From contig CAVVYA010000016.1 of the NCBI GenBank assembly GCA_963752345.1, forward strand, positions 1 to 64,000: 64,000 bases of DNA. The letters run 5' to 3'. This document shows positions 44,076-59,215 of the stretch, one piece after another. Within the stretch, counting starts at the first letter, position 1, and every line of letters begins with the position of its first letter. This DNA comes from CAVVYA01 sp963752345. GTDB taxonomy: Bacteria; Pseudomonadota; Alphaproteobacteria; SMXQ01. The notes under the pieces are model-generated. The model had not been told where the DNA came from, did not search any database, and worked only from the letters and a program-made list of their open reading frames with translations. The position numbers and the translations under genes were made by a program.

Positions 44076-47000
44076 ATGAGGCAAGGCCCTCGTGTATATA
44101 ATCTATTTCCACTTCTGGTCGGTCCGGTGGAGGCCTGGAAAGCGCATCTGGGCCGTATCGCCGAAATGGGCTTCGATTGGCTCTTTGTAAATCCTTTTCA
44201 TGAGCCGGGTTTCTCCGGCAGTCTCTACGCGGTCAAAAATTACTACAAGCTGAACCGGTTGTTTCGCGGCGACTCCGCAAAGCCGGATGACGCGCTGCTG
44301 TCCGATTTCGTGCAAGCCGCCAGCACCCACGGCCTCTCGGTGATGATGGATCTGGTGATCAATCACACCGCGAAGGACAGCGTACTGGCTGGGCAAAAAC
44401 CGACCTGGTTTGCTCATAATCCGGACGGTTCTTTGCGTTCACCGGGTGCGGTCGATCCGACCGACCCGACCCTGTTCACCGAATGGGGTGACCTTGCCGA
44501 GATCAACTATGCGGAGCGGCCCGAGCGCGCCGAGATCGTGGCTTACTGGCAAGACCTGGTGCGCCATTACCTCGGCCTCGGCTTTCGCGGCTTTCGCGGC
44601 GACGCCGCCTACAAGGTGCCCGCCGCGATATGGCGCGACATCATCGCCACCGCCCGCTCGACCAAGGGTGACGCGGTGTTCTTCGCCGAAACCCTGGGGT
44701 GCCGCCCCAACGAGGTCGTCGCCCTGCATGACGCGGGCTTCGATTACATTTTCAACAGCTCGAAATGGTGGGATTTCAAGGCGCCCTGGCTATTGGAGCA
44801 ATACGAGATCTTCCGCAAGATCGCGCCCTCCATCAGCTTTCCCGAAAGCCACGACACGGATCGGCTGATCGCCGATCTCGAGCGCGAGGGCGTGAACGAT
44901 CCGCGCAAGGTCGAGGCGGCCTATCGCCAGCGCTATCTGTTTTCCGCCGCGTTTTCCACCGGCCTGATGATGCCCATCGGCTTCGAATTCGGCTTTCGCC
45001 GCAGGCTGGACGTGGTCAAGACACGGCCGACCGATTGGGAACAACCGGCTTTCGACCTCGGTGATTTCATCGCCGAGACGAACCGGATGAAGGCGTCGAT
45101 TCCCGTGCTCAACGAGGAGGGCCCGCAGCGCCGCATCGAGGCCAATCACCCGCAAGTCGTCGGCTTGCACCGCAGCACGGAGGCCGGCGATGCCTGGGCG
45201 CTGAGCGTGATCAATGCCGACCGCGAGCACGGCCACGCCGTTCAAGCCGTGTCCCTGGTCGGCAATGACAACCTGGGGTGCGGCGAGGAGGTCACCCCGG
45301 GCCACCACCATGTCCGCCTCGATGCAAACACCACCCTGCGGCTTCATGCGGCGGATCTGCGTGTCTTCGCCTGCGACACCGCGGCGCCACGAGAGCGGCC
45401 GGTCAATAAGGACGCAACGGCGCCGGTCGACGATCCCGTCGCCCGCAACCTGCGCAGCAAGCGCATCATCATCCAGAACGTCCATCCGGAAGTCGACTGC
45501 GGGCGCTATCCGGTGAAGCGCGAGGTCGGCGACCTGTTCGAAGTCTGGGCGGATATCTTCAAGGAAGGCCATGACAAGCTGGCAGCCGTGGTGCGATACC
45601 GGCGGCTCGGCGAGGACAAGTGGCATGAAACGGCGATGGAGCTGATGAATCCCGGCCTCGACCGCTGGCGCGGCTGCATCCGGCTCGAGCAGAACACCCG
45701 CTACCATTACACGATCATCGCCTGGCACGATCTCTATGCGACCTGGCTCGACGAGATCGAGAAGAAACGCCGCGCCGGCCAGGACGTGCACCTCGAGCTG
45801 ATCGAGGGCCGCGCCCTCGTCGAGGCGGCGAGGGACCGCGCCACCGGCGCCGACAAGAAGCGGCTGACCATCGTGCTGGAGGATTTCGACCGCAGCGACG
45901 ATCCTGAGGTGCGGTTCGGCCTGCTCGGCTCGCTGACGATGCAGAGGCTGATGAGCCGGCTGCCGGACCGGCGCAACAGCGTCACCTACGACAACGAGCT
46001 CGAAGTGGTGGTGGATCGCGTCCAGGCGCGCTACGCCGCGTGGTATGAGATGTTCCCGCGCTCCCAGGGCAAAGATCCCGAACGCAGCGCCACGTTCAAG
46101 GAAGCGGCTCAGCGGCTCGATGAGATTCGCGGCATGGGATTCGACGTCGTCTATCTCGTGCCCATCCACCCGATCGGGCGGGCCTTCCGCAAGGGCAAGA
46201 ACAACACGCTGGGCGCGGGCGACGACGATCCGGGCAGTCCCTATGCCATCGGCTCGCCCGAAGGCGGCCACGATGCCGTTCACCCCGATCTCGGCACCCT
46301 GCAGGATTTCCGCGATTTCGTCGCCGCCGCGGCCGAACGCCGCATGGAGGTGGCGCTCGACTTCGCGATTCAAAGCTCGCCCGACCATCCCTGGCTCAAA
46401 ACCCATCCGGACTGGTTCGAATACCGTCCCGATGGCACGATCAAATATGCCGAGAATCCGCCGAAGAAGTATCAGGACATCGTCAACGTCAACTTCTTCG
46501 GCAGCCATCAGGCGGAGTTGTGGCGCGAGCTGCGCGACGTGGTGCTGTTCTGGATCGGGCAAGGCGTGCGTATCTTCCGCGTCGACAATCCCCATACCAA
46601 GCCGGTGCCGTTCTGGGAATGGCTGATACGCACGGTGCAGCTCCAGCACCCGGACGTCATTTTCCTGTCGGAATCGTTCACCCGGCCACCGATGCTGCGC
46701 ATGATGGCCAAGGTCGGATTCACCCAGTCCTACACCTATTTCACCTGGCGCAATTTCAAGAGCGAGCTGATCGAGTATTTCACCGAGCTGACCCAGAGCG
46801 ATTCGGCGGAATACCTGCGGCCGAATCTGTTTCCCAATACGCCCGACATCCTGCCGAAATTTCTGCAGACCGGCGGCCGTCCTGCGTTCCAGATCCGCTT
46901 CGTGCTGGCCGCGACCTTGTCCAGCGTCTACGGCATTTATAGCGGCTTCGAGCTGTGCGAGGCGGCGGCCCTGCCCGAACTCGGAGGAATATCGCGACTC

Positions 47001-47427
47001 CGAAAAATACCAATACAAGGTGTGGGATTGGAACCGGCCGGGCAACATCAAGGAATACATCACCGCCATCAACCGCATTCGTGCGGAGAATCCGGCGCTG
47101 CAATATCTCCGCAACCTGCGCTTCTACGACTCGTCGGACGGCAATGTGCTGTTATACGGCAAGATGACGCCGGCACGAGACAATGCGGTGTTCGTCGCCG
47201 TCAACCTCGATCCATTTGAACCTCACGAGTTCGAATTGCGTTTACCTCTGGGCGACCTGGGCATTCCGGAGGACCGGAACTTCCTGGTGGAGGACCTGTT
47301 GAGCGGCGACAAGCATCTGTGGTGCGGAACGACTCACCGCGTGCGCCTCGACCCGCATCACAATCCGGCCATGTTCTTCCGGGTGAGCCCCTGGGAGCAC
47401 GTCGAATTCCGCCAAGCGGGCATGTAG
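44076..47427 (+). CDS. glgE: GH13 domain fused to GlgE maltosyltransferase, frameshifted
   Basis: An approximately 1116-residue fusion. Residues 1-430 form a GH13 enzyme with motifs DLVINH, GFRGDAAYK (Asp176), FFAETLG (Glu205) and SHDTDR (Asp260). Residues from about 440 form complete GlgE, which transfers maltose from maltose-1-phosphate to alpha-glucan. Its nucleophile is Asp837 (FRVDNPHTKP) and its acid/base Glu866 (FLSESFTRP), the same spacing (29) as known GlgE. The start at 44076 follows GGCGAGGAGCC. One extra G at about 46983 splits the C-terminal domain; without it LPELEEYRDSEKYQYKVWDW reads through to 47427. First gene of the operon; treS follows after 9 bases. The N-terminal GH13 may trim or supply the acceptor glucan (inference). 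Confidence 0.92.
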
Positions 47428-47436
47428 AGGGGCGAA

Positions 47437-50703
<3,267 letters not shown>

Positions 50704-50707
<4 letters not shown>

Positions 50708-52915
50708 CAACGATCATCGAACAGGACTCCCGGCGGATGCAGATCGAGGCCATCGTCCACGGCGACCATGACAATCCGTTCGGCATTCTCGGCATGCATG
50801 GCCCGGAGGAGGGCGGCGCCATCGTCGTTCGCACGTTTCAGCCGCGCGCCAGCGCCGTCAGCGTCGTCAACATGCGCACCGGTGAGGTGTCCGGCGATCT
50901 CGCGCGGGTGCATCCCGATGGCTTTTTCGAAGGCGTGGTCGGCCGCGGTTTGCGCTTTCCCTATCGGCTGCGCGTGACGACGCCGGACGGCATCGCGGGA
51001 AATCGAGGATCCCTACCGGTTTCCGCCGGTGCTGGGCGACATCGACGCCCATCTGCTGGCCGAGGGCACGCACTACCGCCTCTACGACGCGCTCGGCGCC
51101 CATCCCAAGTTGGTCGACGGCGTGCGCGGCACCGCGTTTGCGGTGTGGGCGCCCAATGCCCGCCGGGTCAGCGTCGTCGGCCCGTTCAACCAATGGGACG
51201 GCCGCATTCACCCGATGCGTTTGCGCTACGAGTGCGGGGCCTGGGAACTTTTCATCCCCGGCGTCGATGTCGGTGCGCTCTACAAATATGAGATCAAGAC
51301 GCGCGCGGGCGACCTTGCGCTCAAGGCGGATCCGGTGGCGTTCCGGGCCCAGCAACCGCCGGAGACCGCCTCTATCGTGGCGGACATCAGCAAATTCAAG
51401 TGGGCCGATCACGATTTTCTCCGCCAGCGCATGGACCGCAATGACCGCCATGCGCCGATCAGCACCTACGAGGTGCATCTCGGCTCATGGCGGCGGCGTC
51501 TCGACCAAGGCGGCCGCTATCTGAGCTACGGTGAACTGGCCGATCAGCTCATTCCCTATGTGCGCGACATGGGATTCACCCACATCGAACTGATGCCGAT
51601 CTCGGAATATCCGTTCGATGGTTCGTGGGGTTATCAGCCCACCGCCCTCTATGCGCCGACCAGCCGGTACGGCACGCCCGACGATTTTCAGGTCTTCGTC
51701 GACCGCTGCCACCAGGAAGGGCTCGGCGTGATCGTCGATTGGGTCGCGGGACATTTTCCCGCCGATGCGCACGCGCTCGCGATGTTCGACGGCACCCATC
51801 TTTACGAGCATGCCGATCCGCGTCAGGGGCGGCACCGCGATTGGGATACGTTGATCTACAACTACGGCCGCCGCGAGGTGGCGAATTTCCTGATCGCCAA
51901 CGCGTTGTTCTGGGTCGAGCACTATCACCTCGACGGCTTGCGGGTCGATGCGGTCGCCTCGATGCTCTACCTCGACTACAGCCGAAAGGCGGACGACTGG
52001 ATACCGAACCGGTTCGGCGGTCGCGAAAATCTGGAGGCCATCGATTTCCTGCGCCGCACCAACGAAGCGGTATTCGGTCGCGGCGACGGCGCGACGACCA
52101 TCGCCGAGGAATCGACGGCCTGGCCGAGCGTGTCGCGCCCGACCTATCTCGGCGGCCTGGGCTTCGGCTTTAAATGGAACATGGGTTGGATGCACGACAC
52201 CTTGCTCTATATGAGCAAGGAGCCGGTCCATCGGCGCTTCCACCACAACCAGCTCACCTTCGGGCTGATCTATGCCTTCAGCGAGAACTTCGTCCTGCCG
52301 CTGTCGCACGACGAGGTGGTGCACGGCAAAGGCTCGCTGATCAGCAAGATGCCGGGCGATGATTGGCAGAAATTCGCCAACCTGCGCGCCTACTACGGTT
52401 TCATGTGGACCATGCCGGGCAAGAAGCTGCTGTTCATGGGCGGCGAATTCGCCCAGTGGCGCGAGTGGAATCACGATCAGGGACTCGATTGGCAGTTGCT
52501 CGGCGAGCCGCGCCATCGCGGGGTGCAGTCATTGGTGCGTGATCTCAACCGCGTCTATCGCGAGGAGCCGTCGTTGCACCAGCTCGATTGCGAGCCCGAG
52601 GGCTTCGATTGGATCGACGGCAACGACGCAGACCAGAGCGTGCTCTCTTATATTCGCTATTCGCGGAACCCCCGCCGCGTTTCGATAGTTGTCTGCAACT
52701 TCACACCTGTGGTTCGCCGCGATTACCGGCTCGGCGTTCCCCAGGGCGGGTACTATCGCGAACGGGTGAATACCGATGCGGCCGAGTATGGCGGCTCCGG
52801 TGTCGGCAATGCGGGCGGCATGCTGGCAGACCCGATGGCCTGCCACGGCAAGCCGTTCTCCCTGAACATCACCTTGCCGCCGCTGGCGACGGTGATCTTT
52901 ACATTGGAAGACTGA
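50704..52915 (+). CDS. glgB: 1,4-alpha-glucan branching enzyme, frameshifted
   Basis: A branching enzyme of about 736 residues (N-domain, CBM48, GH13_9 catalytic domain). The ATG at 50704 overlaps the treS stop. An extra G at about 50998 splits it; corrected it reads GIAEIEDPYRFPPVLGDID. Catalytic residues are Asp415 (GLRVDAVASM), Glu468 (IAEESTAWP) and Asp536 (LSHDEV). Their spacings (53 and 68) equal those of E. coli GlgB (405/458/526). It makes alpha-1,6 branches on the chains formed by GlgE and GlgA. Ends 2 bases before glgX. Confidence 0.95.
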
Positions 52916-52917
52916 CT

Positions 52918-55156
52918 ATGAAGCAGGTCGCGCGCGGTCTCGTCACAGAAGAGCCTTCAGCCCGCACGGCGGCCGGGCAGGCGCCAACGCGCGGCCGAGG
53001 GGCCGGGAAAGCGCGTCCGCGCGTATGGCCGGGGTTGCCATATCCGCTGGGCGCGACATGGGACGGCCGTGGCGTCAATATCGCCGTCTTCTCGCTGCAT
53101 GCCGAGAAGATCGAGCTGTGCCTGTTCGACAGCACAGGCGAGCGCGAGCTCGAGCGCGTTCAGTTGCCCGAATATACCAACGAGATCTGGCACGGCTATT
53201 TCCCCGACCTGCGGCCCGGCCAGCTATATGGCCTGCGGGTCTACGGTCCTTATGAGCCGGAAAAGGGCCACCGGTTCAATCACCATAAGTTGCTGCTCGA
53301 CCCTTACGCGAAGCGCATCGTCGGTGAAGTCAAGTGGAACGACGCGCTCTACGGCTACACGATCGGCCACGACGACGCGGATCTGTCCTTCGATGAGCGC
53401 GACAGCGCGCCCTTCATGCCCAAATGCGCAATTGCCGACACCGCCTTCACCTGGGGCGAGGACCGCGCGCCGCGCCGGCCATGGACGGAAACGATCTTCT
53501 ACGAAACCCATGTGCGCGGCTTTACCAAGCTGCATCCGGACGTGCCCGAGGCGACGCGCGGCACCTTCACCGGCATGGCGTCGACCGCTGTTCTCGACTA
53601 TCTGGGCGACCTCGGTATCACCGCCATCGAATTCCTGCCGATCCATCATTTCGTCGATGAGGCACCGGTGGTCGATCGTGGATTGGTGAACTATTGGGGT
53701 TACAACACGATCGGGTTCTTCTCTCCCCACTCGCGCTATCTCGGCACTGGCACCATCGCCGAATTCAAGACCATGGTGAAGGTGCTGCACGAAGCGGGCA
53801 TCGAGGTCATCCTGGACGTGGTCTACAACCACACCGCCGAAGGCAACCAGCTCGGACCGACCTTCAGTTTCCGCGGCATCGACAATGCCTACTATTACCG
53901 GCTGAACGCGGAGGATCCGCGCTACTACGTCGATTACACCGGTTGCGGCAATACCTTCAACCTGCACCAGCCGCGCGTGCTGCAGCTCGTCCTCGATTCC
54001 CTGCGCTATTGGGTGCAGGAGATGCATGTGGATGGGTTCCGCTTCGATCTCGCGACGGTATTGGCGCGCGGCGAGGATGGCCACTTCGATCCCTATTCGG
54101 GCTTCCTGGATGCGGTGCAGCAGGATCCGATCTTGTCGCACGTCAAGCTGGTGGCCGAGCCGTGGGACATCGCGGGCTACCATCTCGGCGGCTTTCCGCC
54201 CGGCTGGGCCGAGTGGAACGACCGCTTCCGCGATACCGTGCGGCGCTACTGGAAGGGCGACGATGGGGTGTTGGCCGAGATGGCGTCCCGCGTCACCGGC
54301 TCGAGCGACATCTTCAACCGCAACGGCCGGCGCACCTGGGCCAGCGTGAATTTCATCACCGCCCACGATGGGTTCACCCTGCGCGATCTCGTCAGCTACA
54401 ACGAGAAGCACAACGAAGCCAACCAGGAAGACAATCAGGACGGCAACAGCAATAACAATAGCTGGAATTTCGGCGTCGAAGGTCCGACCGACGATCCCAA
54501 GATCAACGAGCTGCGCTGGCGTCAGCAGCGCAATCTGATGGCGACGCTTCTGCTGTCCCAGGGCACGCCGATGATTCTGGCGGGCGACGAGATCGGCAAG
54601 ACCCAGAACGGCAACAACAACACCTATTGCCAGGACAATGAGCTCAACTGGATCAACTGGGAAGCGATCGACGAGCAGGGCGAGGTCCTGCGCGACCTTC
54701 GTGCAACGGGTGATCAAGCTGCGCCGCGAGCACTCGGTATTCCGCCGCAGCCGCTTCTTCGATGGGCGGCCGACGCCGGGCTCCAACGTCAAAGACATCA
54801 CCTGGCTGCGGCCCGACGGCAAGGAGCAGACCGCGGACGACTGGAATGTACCCTATGCCCACTGCCTGGGCTTCGTGTTGAGCGGCGAGGCGCGCGACTA
54901 CCACCTGACGGCCGTGGGCGTGCCGGAAACCGACAACGCTTTCCTCGTCCTGATGAATGCCGCGCCCGATCCGATCGATTTCCTGCTGCCGGAATTCAAG
55001 AATTGCCTGCAATGGGAGCTGCTGATCGATACGTCCGACGCGGATGGAATCCCGGAAGGCCGCAAGGAGCAACCGGGTAAGCATTATCAGATCCCGCCCT
55101 ATTCGTTCTTGCTGTTCGCGCGCTGTCAGGAACAACGCGGCCGCGCGACGGTTTAA
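52918..55156 (+). CDS. glgX: glycogen debranching enzyme GlgX (TreX-like), frameshifted
   Basis: An isoamylase-type debranching enzyme of about 745 residues that cuts alpha-1,6 bonds of glycogen. The start at 52918 gives a short arginine-rich lead, then PYPLGATWDGRGVNIAVFS, the family N-domain. Motifs are DVVYNHTAEGNQ, FRFDLATVLARG (Asp377), VAEPWDIAGYHLGGFPPGW and ITAHDGFTLRDLVSYN. An extra C at about 54697 splits it; corrected it reads LRDFVQRVIKLRREH and runs to TAA at 55156. This TAA overlaps the treZ ATG by one base. In this setting it supplies linear chains for TreY, as TreX does. Confidence 0.95.
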
Positions 55157-57012
55157 TGCGGTCCATCCATCACATGCCGTTCGGCGCCGAGCTTCTTGAG
55201 GGAGGCGAGGCGCGCTTCCGCCTCTGGGCGCCGGCCGCCAAACGCGTCGACCTCTGCATCGAAGGACACACGCCGCAGCAGCCGACTCAGATGCGCGGGC
55301 TGTCGGACGGCTGGTTCGGGCTCGAGCTCGACGATATCCGGCCTGGCACGCGGTACCGCTACCTGATCGATTCCAAGACCCGCGTGCCTGATCCCGCATC
55401 GCGCTTTCAGCCCGACGACATACAGGGGCCGAGCGAGATTATCGATCCGCTTGCCTTCGAGTGGACCGACGATGCCTGGCGCGGCCGCCCGTGGGAAGAA
55501 GCCGTGACCTACGAACTCCATGTCGGCGCTTTCACGCAGGCCGGCACCTTCGAGGCGATGATCGAGAAGTTCGATCATCTGGTCGATGTCGGCGTCACCG
55601 CGATCGAGCTGATGCCGCTCGCCGAAGTGCCCGGCCGGCGCAATTGGGGCTATGACGGCGTGCTGCCGTTCGCGCCGGAAAGCGCGTTCGGCTCGCCCAA
55701 CGGCCTGAAGACGATGATCGATAGGGCGCACCAGCGCGGCCTGATGGTGTTCGTCGACGTGGTCTACAACCACTTCGGTCCGGAGGGGAATTATCTGGGT
55801 CTTTATGCGCCGCAATTTTTCACCGAACGGCATCACACGCCATGGGGTGCCGCGATCAATTTCGACGGCGGGTGCCGGCCGGTGCGCGATTTCTTCATCC
55901 ACAACGCGCTTTACTGGCTCGAGGAATATCACATCGATGGACTGCGCTTCGACGCGGTGCACGCCATCATCGACAATTCGACGCCCGACATCCTGACCGA
56001 GCTCGCCGATACGGTGCGCGCCCGCACGCCGGCGGAGCGCCACATCCACCTGGTGCTGGAGAACGACGACAACGCGCCGCGCTATCTCGAGCGCGAGCCC
56101 GGCAACAAGCCGCGCCGCTACAGCGGCCAATGGAACGACGATGCGCACCACGCTTTTCATGCGTTGATCACCGGCGAAGACCAGGGCTACTACGGAGACT
56201 ATTGTGACAACGCGATCCGCCATCTCGGCCGCGCGCTGACCGAGGGTTTCGCCTACCAGGGCGAGGCATCGGCCCACCGCGACGGTGAACCGCGCGGCGC
56301 GCCGAGCGCGCATTTGCCGCCGACCGCGTTCGTCGATTTTCTGCAGAACCATGACCAGATCGGCAACCGGGCGTTCGGCGAGCGCCTGGCTCAGATCGCC
56401 GAACCGCAAGCCTTGCGCGCGGCGGCGGCCGTTCTGCTGCTGTCGCCCCAACTGCCGCTGCTGTTCATGGGCGAGGAGTGGGGCTCCACGAAGCCGTTTC
56501 CGTTCTTCTGCGATTTCCACGACGAACTGGCCGACCAGGTCCGCGAAGGCCGCCGCCGCGAATTCGCGCGCTTTCCCGAATTCCAAGACCCCAAGGCGCG
56601 CGAGCGCATACCCGATCCGAACGACCCGGCGACTTTTGCCATGGCGGTGCTCGACTGGAGCGAGCCGCAAACGCCCGAGGGTCGGCAATGGCTGGCGTTC
56701 TATCGCGAGTGGCTGCGCCTGCGTCAGGCGGAGATCGTGCCGCGCCTGGCCGATATTCCCGGAAACGCGGGAAGATTCGAGATTCACGGCGAGCGCGGGC
56801 TCAGCGCCGAATGGAAAGTGAACGACGGATCGCGCCTATGTCTCTATGCCAACCTCGGGCCGCGGCCGCTCGATAAGGCCCCCATCGCAACCCAAGGCCG
56901 CGTGATCGCCACGGTCGGCGATGGCATGGCCCAGGCGCTGGCCGCTGGACGTTGGCCCGCCTGGTCTGTGGCATGGCTGATCGGCCACGGAGTGGACGGT
57001 CATGGACGGTGA
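55156..57012 (+). CDS. treZ: malto-oligosyltrehalose trehalohydrolase
   Basis: A 618-residue GH13 enzyme that releases trehalose from malto-oligosyltrehalose. The N-terminal FGAELLEGGEARFRLWAPAA is the E-set domain. The catalytic barrel has GRRNWGYDGVLPFAP, DVVYNHFGPEGNYL, DGLRFDAVHAI (nucleophile), HLVLENDDN (acid/base Glu) and FLQNHDQIGNR. C-terminal sheet domain is present. The start overlaps the glgX stop, and the end overlaps the malQ start by 11 bases, so translation is coupled. Confidence 0.95.
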   Translation: MRSIHHMPFGAELLEGGEARFRLWAPAAKRVDLCIEGHTPQQPTQMRGLSDGWFGLELDDIRPGTRYRYLIDSKTRVPDPASRFQPDDIQGPSEIIDPLAFEWTDDAWRGRPWEEAVTYELHVGAFTQAGTFEAMIEKFDHLVDVGVTAIELMPLAEVPGRRNWGYDGVLPFAPESAFGSPNGLKTMIDRAHQRGLMVFVDVVYNHFGPEGNYLGLYAPQFFTERHHTPWGAAINFDGGCRPVRDFFIHNALYWLEEYHIDGLRFDAVHAIIDNSTPDILTELADTVRARTPAERHIHLVLENDDNAPRYLEREPGNKPRRYSGQWNDDAHHAFHALITGEDQGYYGDYCDNAIRHLGRALTEGFAYQGEASAHRDGEPRGAPSAHLPPTAFVDFLQNHDQIGNRAFGERLAQIAEPQALRAAAAVLLLSPQLPLLFMGEEWGSTKPFPFFCDFHDELADQVREGRRREFARFPEFQDPKARERIPDPNDPATFAMAVLDWSEPQTPEGRQWLAFYREWLRLRQAEIVPRLADIPGNAGRFEIHGERGLSAEWKVNDGSRLCLYANLGPRPLDKAPIATQGRVIATVGDGMAQALAAGRWPAWSVAWLIGHGVDGHGR

Positions 57013-59215
57013 CCGGCCGCTCGACCGTTTGGCGGAGATGGCCGGAATTCTGCCGGCCTATCGCGACGCGCTCGGCCACGACCATGTGATCGGCGAGCGC
57101 ACCAAGATCGCCCTGCTGCGCGCCATGCACATCGACGCCGACTCGTCGGACGCTATCCAGGCGAGCCTGCGTCGATTGGAGGATGAGCCGTGGCTGCGCG
57201 TGACCGATCCGGTTTCGGTCGTGCGGGTCAAGCGCGGCGCCCGATACACCGCGGCGATCGCCCTGCCTGCCGATCTCGCGTCATCGGCCGTCGAATGGCA
57301 GTTCGAAATGGAGGACGGCGAGCGCCGAAGCGGGCGGGTCCGGTTCGGCGATCTGCCGCTGACCGCCAGCAAGAACGTCGAGCGCCGCCTCATCGAGCGT
57401 CGCACTCTCGCGCTGCCGTTTCCCGTCGTCATGGGCCGCCATCGGTTGGTGCTGCGCACCGACGGCGGGGAGACGGCTTTGCCGGTGATCGCGGCGCCGC
57501 AGCGCTGCTGGCTGCCGCCCCATGCGCCGGGTGAAGATCCGCGTCTGTGGGGATTGACCCTGCAGCTCTATGGCCTGCGCTCGCAGCGCAACTGGGGGAT
57601 CGGCGACTTCGCCGATCTGCGGCAGTTGGCGGATACGGTGGCGCCATTGGGTGCCGCGGCCATCGGTCTCAATCCCTTGCATGCTTTGTTTCCCCAATGG
57701 CCGGACCATCGCAGTCCTTATTCGCCCTCCCACCGGCGCTTTCTCGCGGTCCATTACATTGCCGTCGATGCGCTCGAGGATTTCGCGGAATGCGACGAGG
57801 CGCGCCGCCTTGTGGAGAGCGATGATTTCCGCCGCCGGCTGGAAGCGGCGCGGCAGACGCCCCTGGTGGATTACGCGGCGGTGCTGGGCCTCAAGCGGCC
57901 CATTTTCGAGTTGCTCTGGCGCTCGTTCCGCGAACGCCATCTGGCGCGGGACGGCGACGAACGCGCCCGATCGTTTCGGGATTTTCAGAAAAAATGGGGC
58001 CTGTCGCTGCGCCAGTTTGCCCTGTTCCAGGCACTGTCCGAGCAATATCAGCATGAGGATTGGCGGCGGTGGCCCGAAGGCTATCGCGCGCCCAAGACGG
58101 CCGAGGCCGCGGAATTCGAGCGGCAGCACATCGAGCGTGTCGAATTCCATGAATATCTGCAGTGGCTGGCCGACCTCCAAGTCAACGCTGCCGACGAACG
58201 CGCCCGCGCGGCAGGCATGAAACTCGGCCTCTATCACGATCTGGCGCTGGCGCCCGATGGCAGCGGCGCCGAGGCCTGGGCCAACCCGAACCTGTTCGCG
58301 CGCGGCGCCACCCTCGGCGCGCCGCCCGACCTGTGGAATCACCTGGGGCAGAACTGGGGCTTGCCGCCTTATGTGCCGCTCGCCTTGCGCAGCGACGGTT
58401 ATAGTCAGATTTCCGGCGTGCTGCGCGCCATCATGGCGCGCGGCGGCGCGCTGCGCATCGACCACGCCATTGGACTCGAACGCATGTTCTGGATCCCGGA
58501 AGGCATGGGTCCGGCCGATGGCGGCTATGTGCGTTACCCGGTCGACGAGCTATTCGCCGTCATCGCGCTCGAAAGCGCGCGCGAGAAGAGCCTGGTCATC
58601 GGCGAGGATCTCGGTACTCTGCCGGAGGGTTTCCACAAGCGCATGCAGTCGGCCGGCATGCTGTCCTACCGGCTGCTCTATTTCGAGCAGGACAAGCGCG
58701 GCGAGTTCATCACGCCCGGCCGCTATCCCGAGCTCGCGACGGTCGCCGTCACCACTCACGACCTGGCCACCCTGCCAGGCTATTGGGAAGCCGGCGACCT
58801 GCACGTGCGCGACGAGCTCAAGCAGTTTCCCTCGGAGGACGTCAAGGCGGCGAGCTTCAAGCAGCGCGAGAAGGATCGCCGCGCCCTGGTGCGGGCGCTC
58901 AAGCGGGAAGGCCTGCTGCCGGCGAGTGTGCCGGACGACAGCGATCTGACCTTCGAGATCATGATAGCGGCCTATCGCTTCATCGCGCGCACGCCGTCGC
59001 TGCTCATGCTGCTGAGCATCGAGGACGTGGCGTGGGAAAAGGACCAGGCGAACCTGCCCGGCACGGTGGACGAGCATCCCAATTGGCAGCGCAAGCTGTC
59101 GCTCGCACTCGAGTGGCTCAAGGACGATGAGCGGCTGCATACCCTGGCGCGCGCTATCAACGAAGAGCGCGGGCCGCAGAGTGCGGTGGCGTCTCGCAAG
59201 GACAGGGCGTCGTGA
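57002..59215 (+). CDS. malQ: 4-alpha-glucanotransferase (amylomaltase)
   Basis: A 737-residue GH77 enzyme that disproportionates maltodextrins. Residues 1-150 form an N-terminal extension seen in the long (E. coli type) MalQ. The catalytic part has LQLYGLRSQRNWGIGDFADL, GGALRIDHAIGLERMFWIP (nucleophile Asp), VIGEDLGTLPEG (acid/base Glu) and TTHDLATLPGYWEAGD. It recycles the short oligosaccharides left by GlgX, TreY and GlgP. It overlaps treZ by 11 bases and treY by 4 (GTGA). Confidence 0.96.
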   Translation: MDGDRPLDRLAEMAGILPAYRDALGHDHVIGERTKIALLRAMHIDADSSDAIQASLRRLEDEPWLRVTDPVSVVRVKRGARYTAAIALPADLASSAVEWQFEMEDGERRSGRVRFGDLPLTASKNVERRLIERRTLALPFPVVMGRHRLVLRTDGGETALPVIAAPQRCWLPPHAPGEDPRLWGLTLQLYGLRSQRNWGIGDFADLRQLADTVAPLGAAAIGLNPLHALFPQWPDHRSPYSPSHRRFLAVHYIAVDALEDFAECDEARRLVESDDFRRRLEAARQTPLVDYAAVLGLKRPIFELLWRSFRERHLARDGDERARSFRDFQKKWGLSLRQFALFQALSEQYQHEDWRRWPEGYRAPKTAEAAEFERQHIERVEFHEYLQWLADLQVNAADERARAAGMKLGLYHDLALAPDGSGAEAWANPNLFARGATLGAPPDLWNHLGQNWGLPPYVPLALRSDGYSQISGVLRAIMARGGALRIDHAIGLERMFWIPEGMGPADGGYVRYPVDELFAVIALESAREKSLVIGEDLGTLPEGFHKRMQSAGMLSYRLLYFEQDKRGEFITPGRYPELATVAVTTHDLATLPGYWEAGDLHVRDELKQFPSEDVKAASFKQREKDRRALVRALKREGLLPASVPDDSDLTFEIMIAAYRFIARTPSLLMLLSIEDVAWEKDQANLPGTVDEHPNWQRKLSLALEWLKDDERLHTLARAINEERGPQSAVASRKDRAS

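Noticed and set aside
44790..47114. A 774-residue minus-strand frame opposite the GlgE gene
   Set aside because: Antisense shadow; no start context and no recognisable domain.
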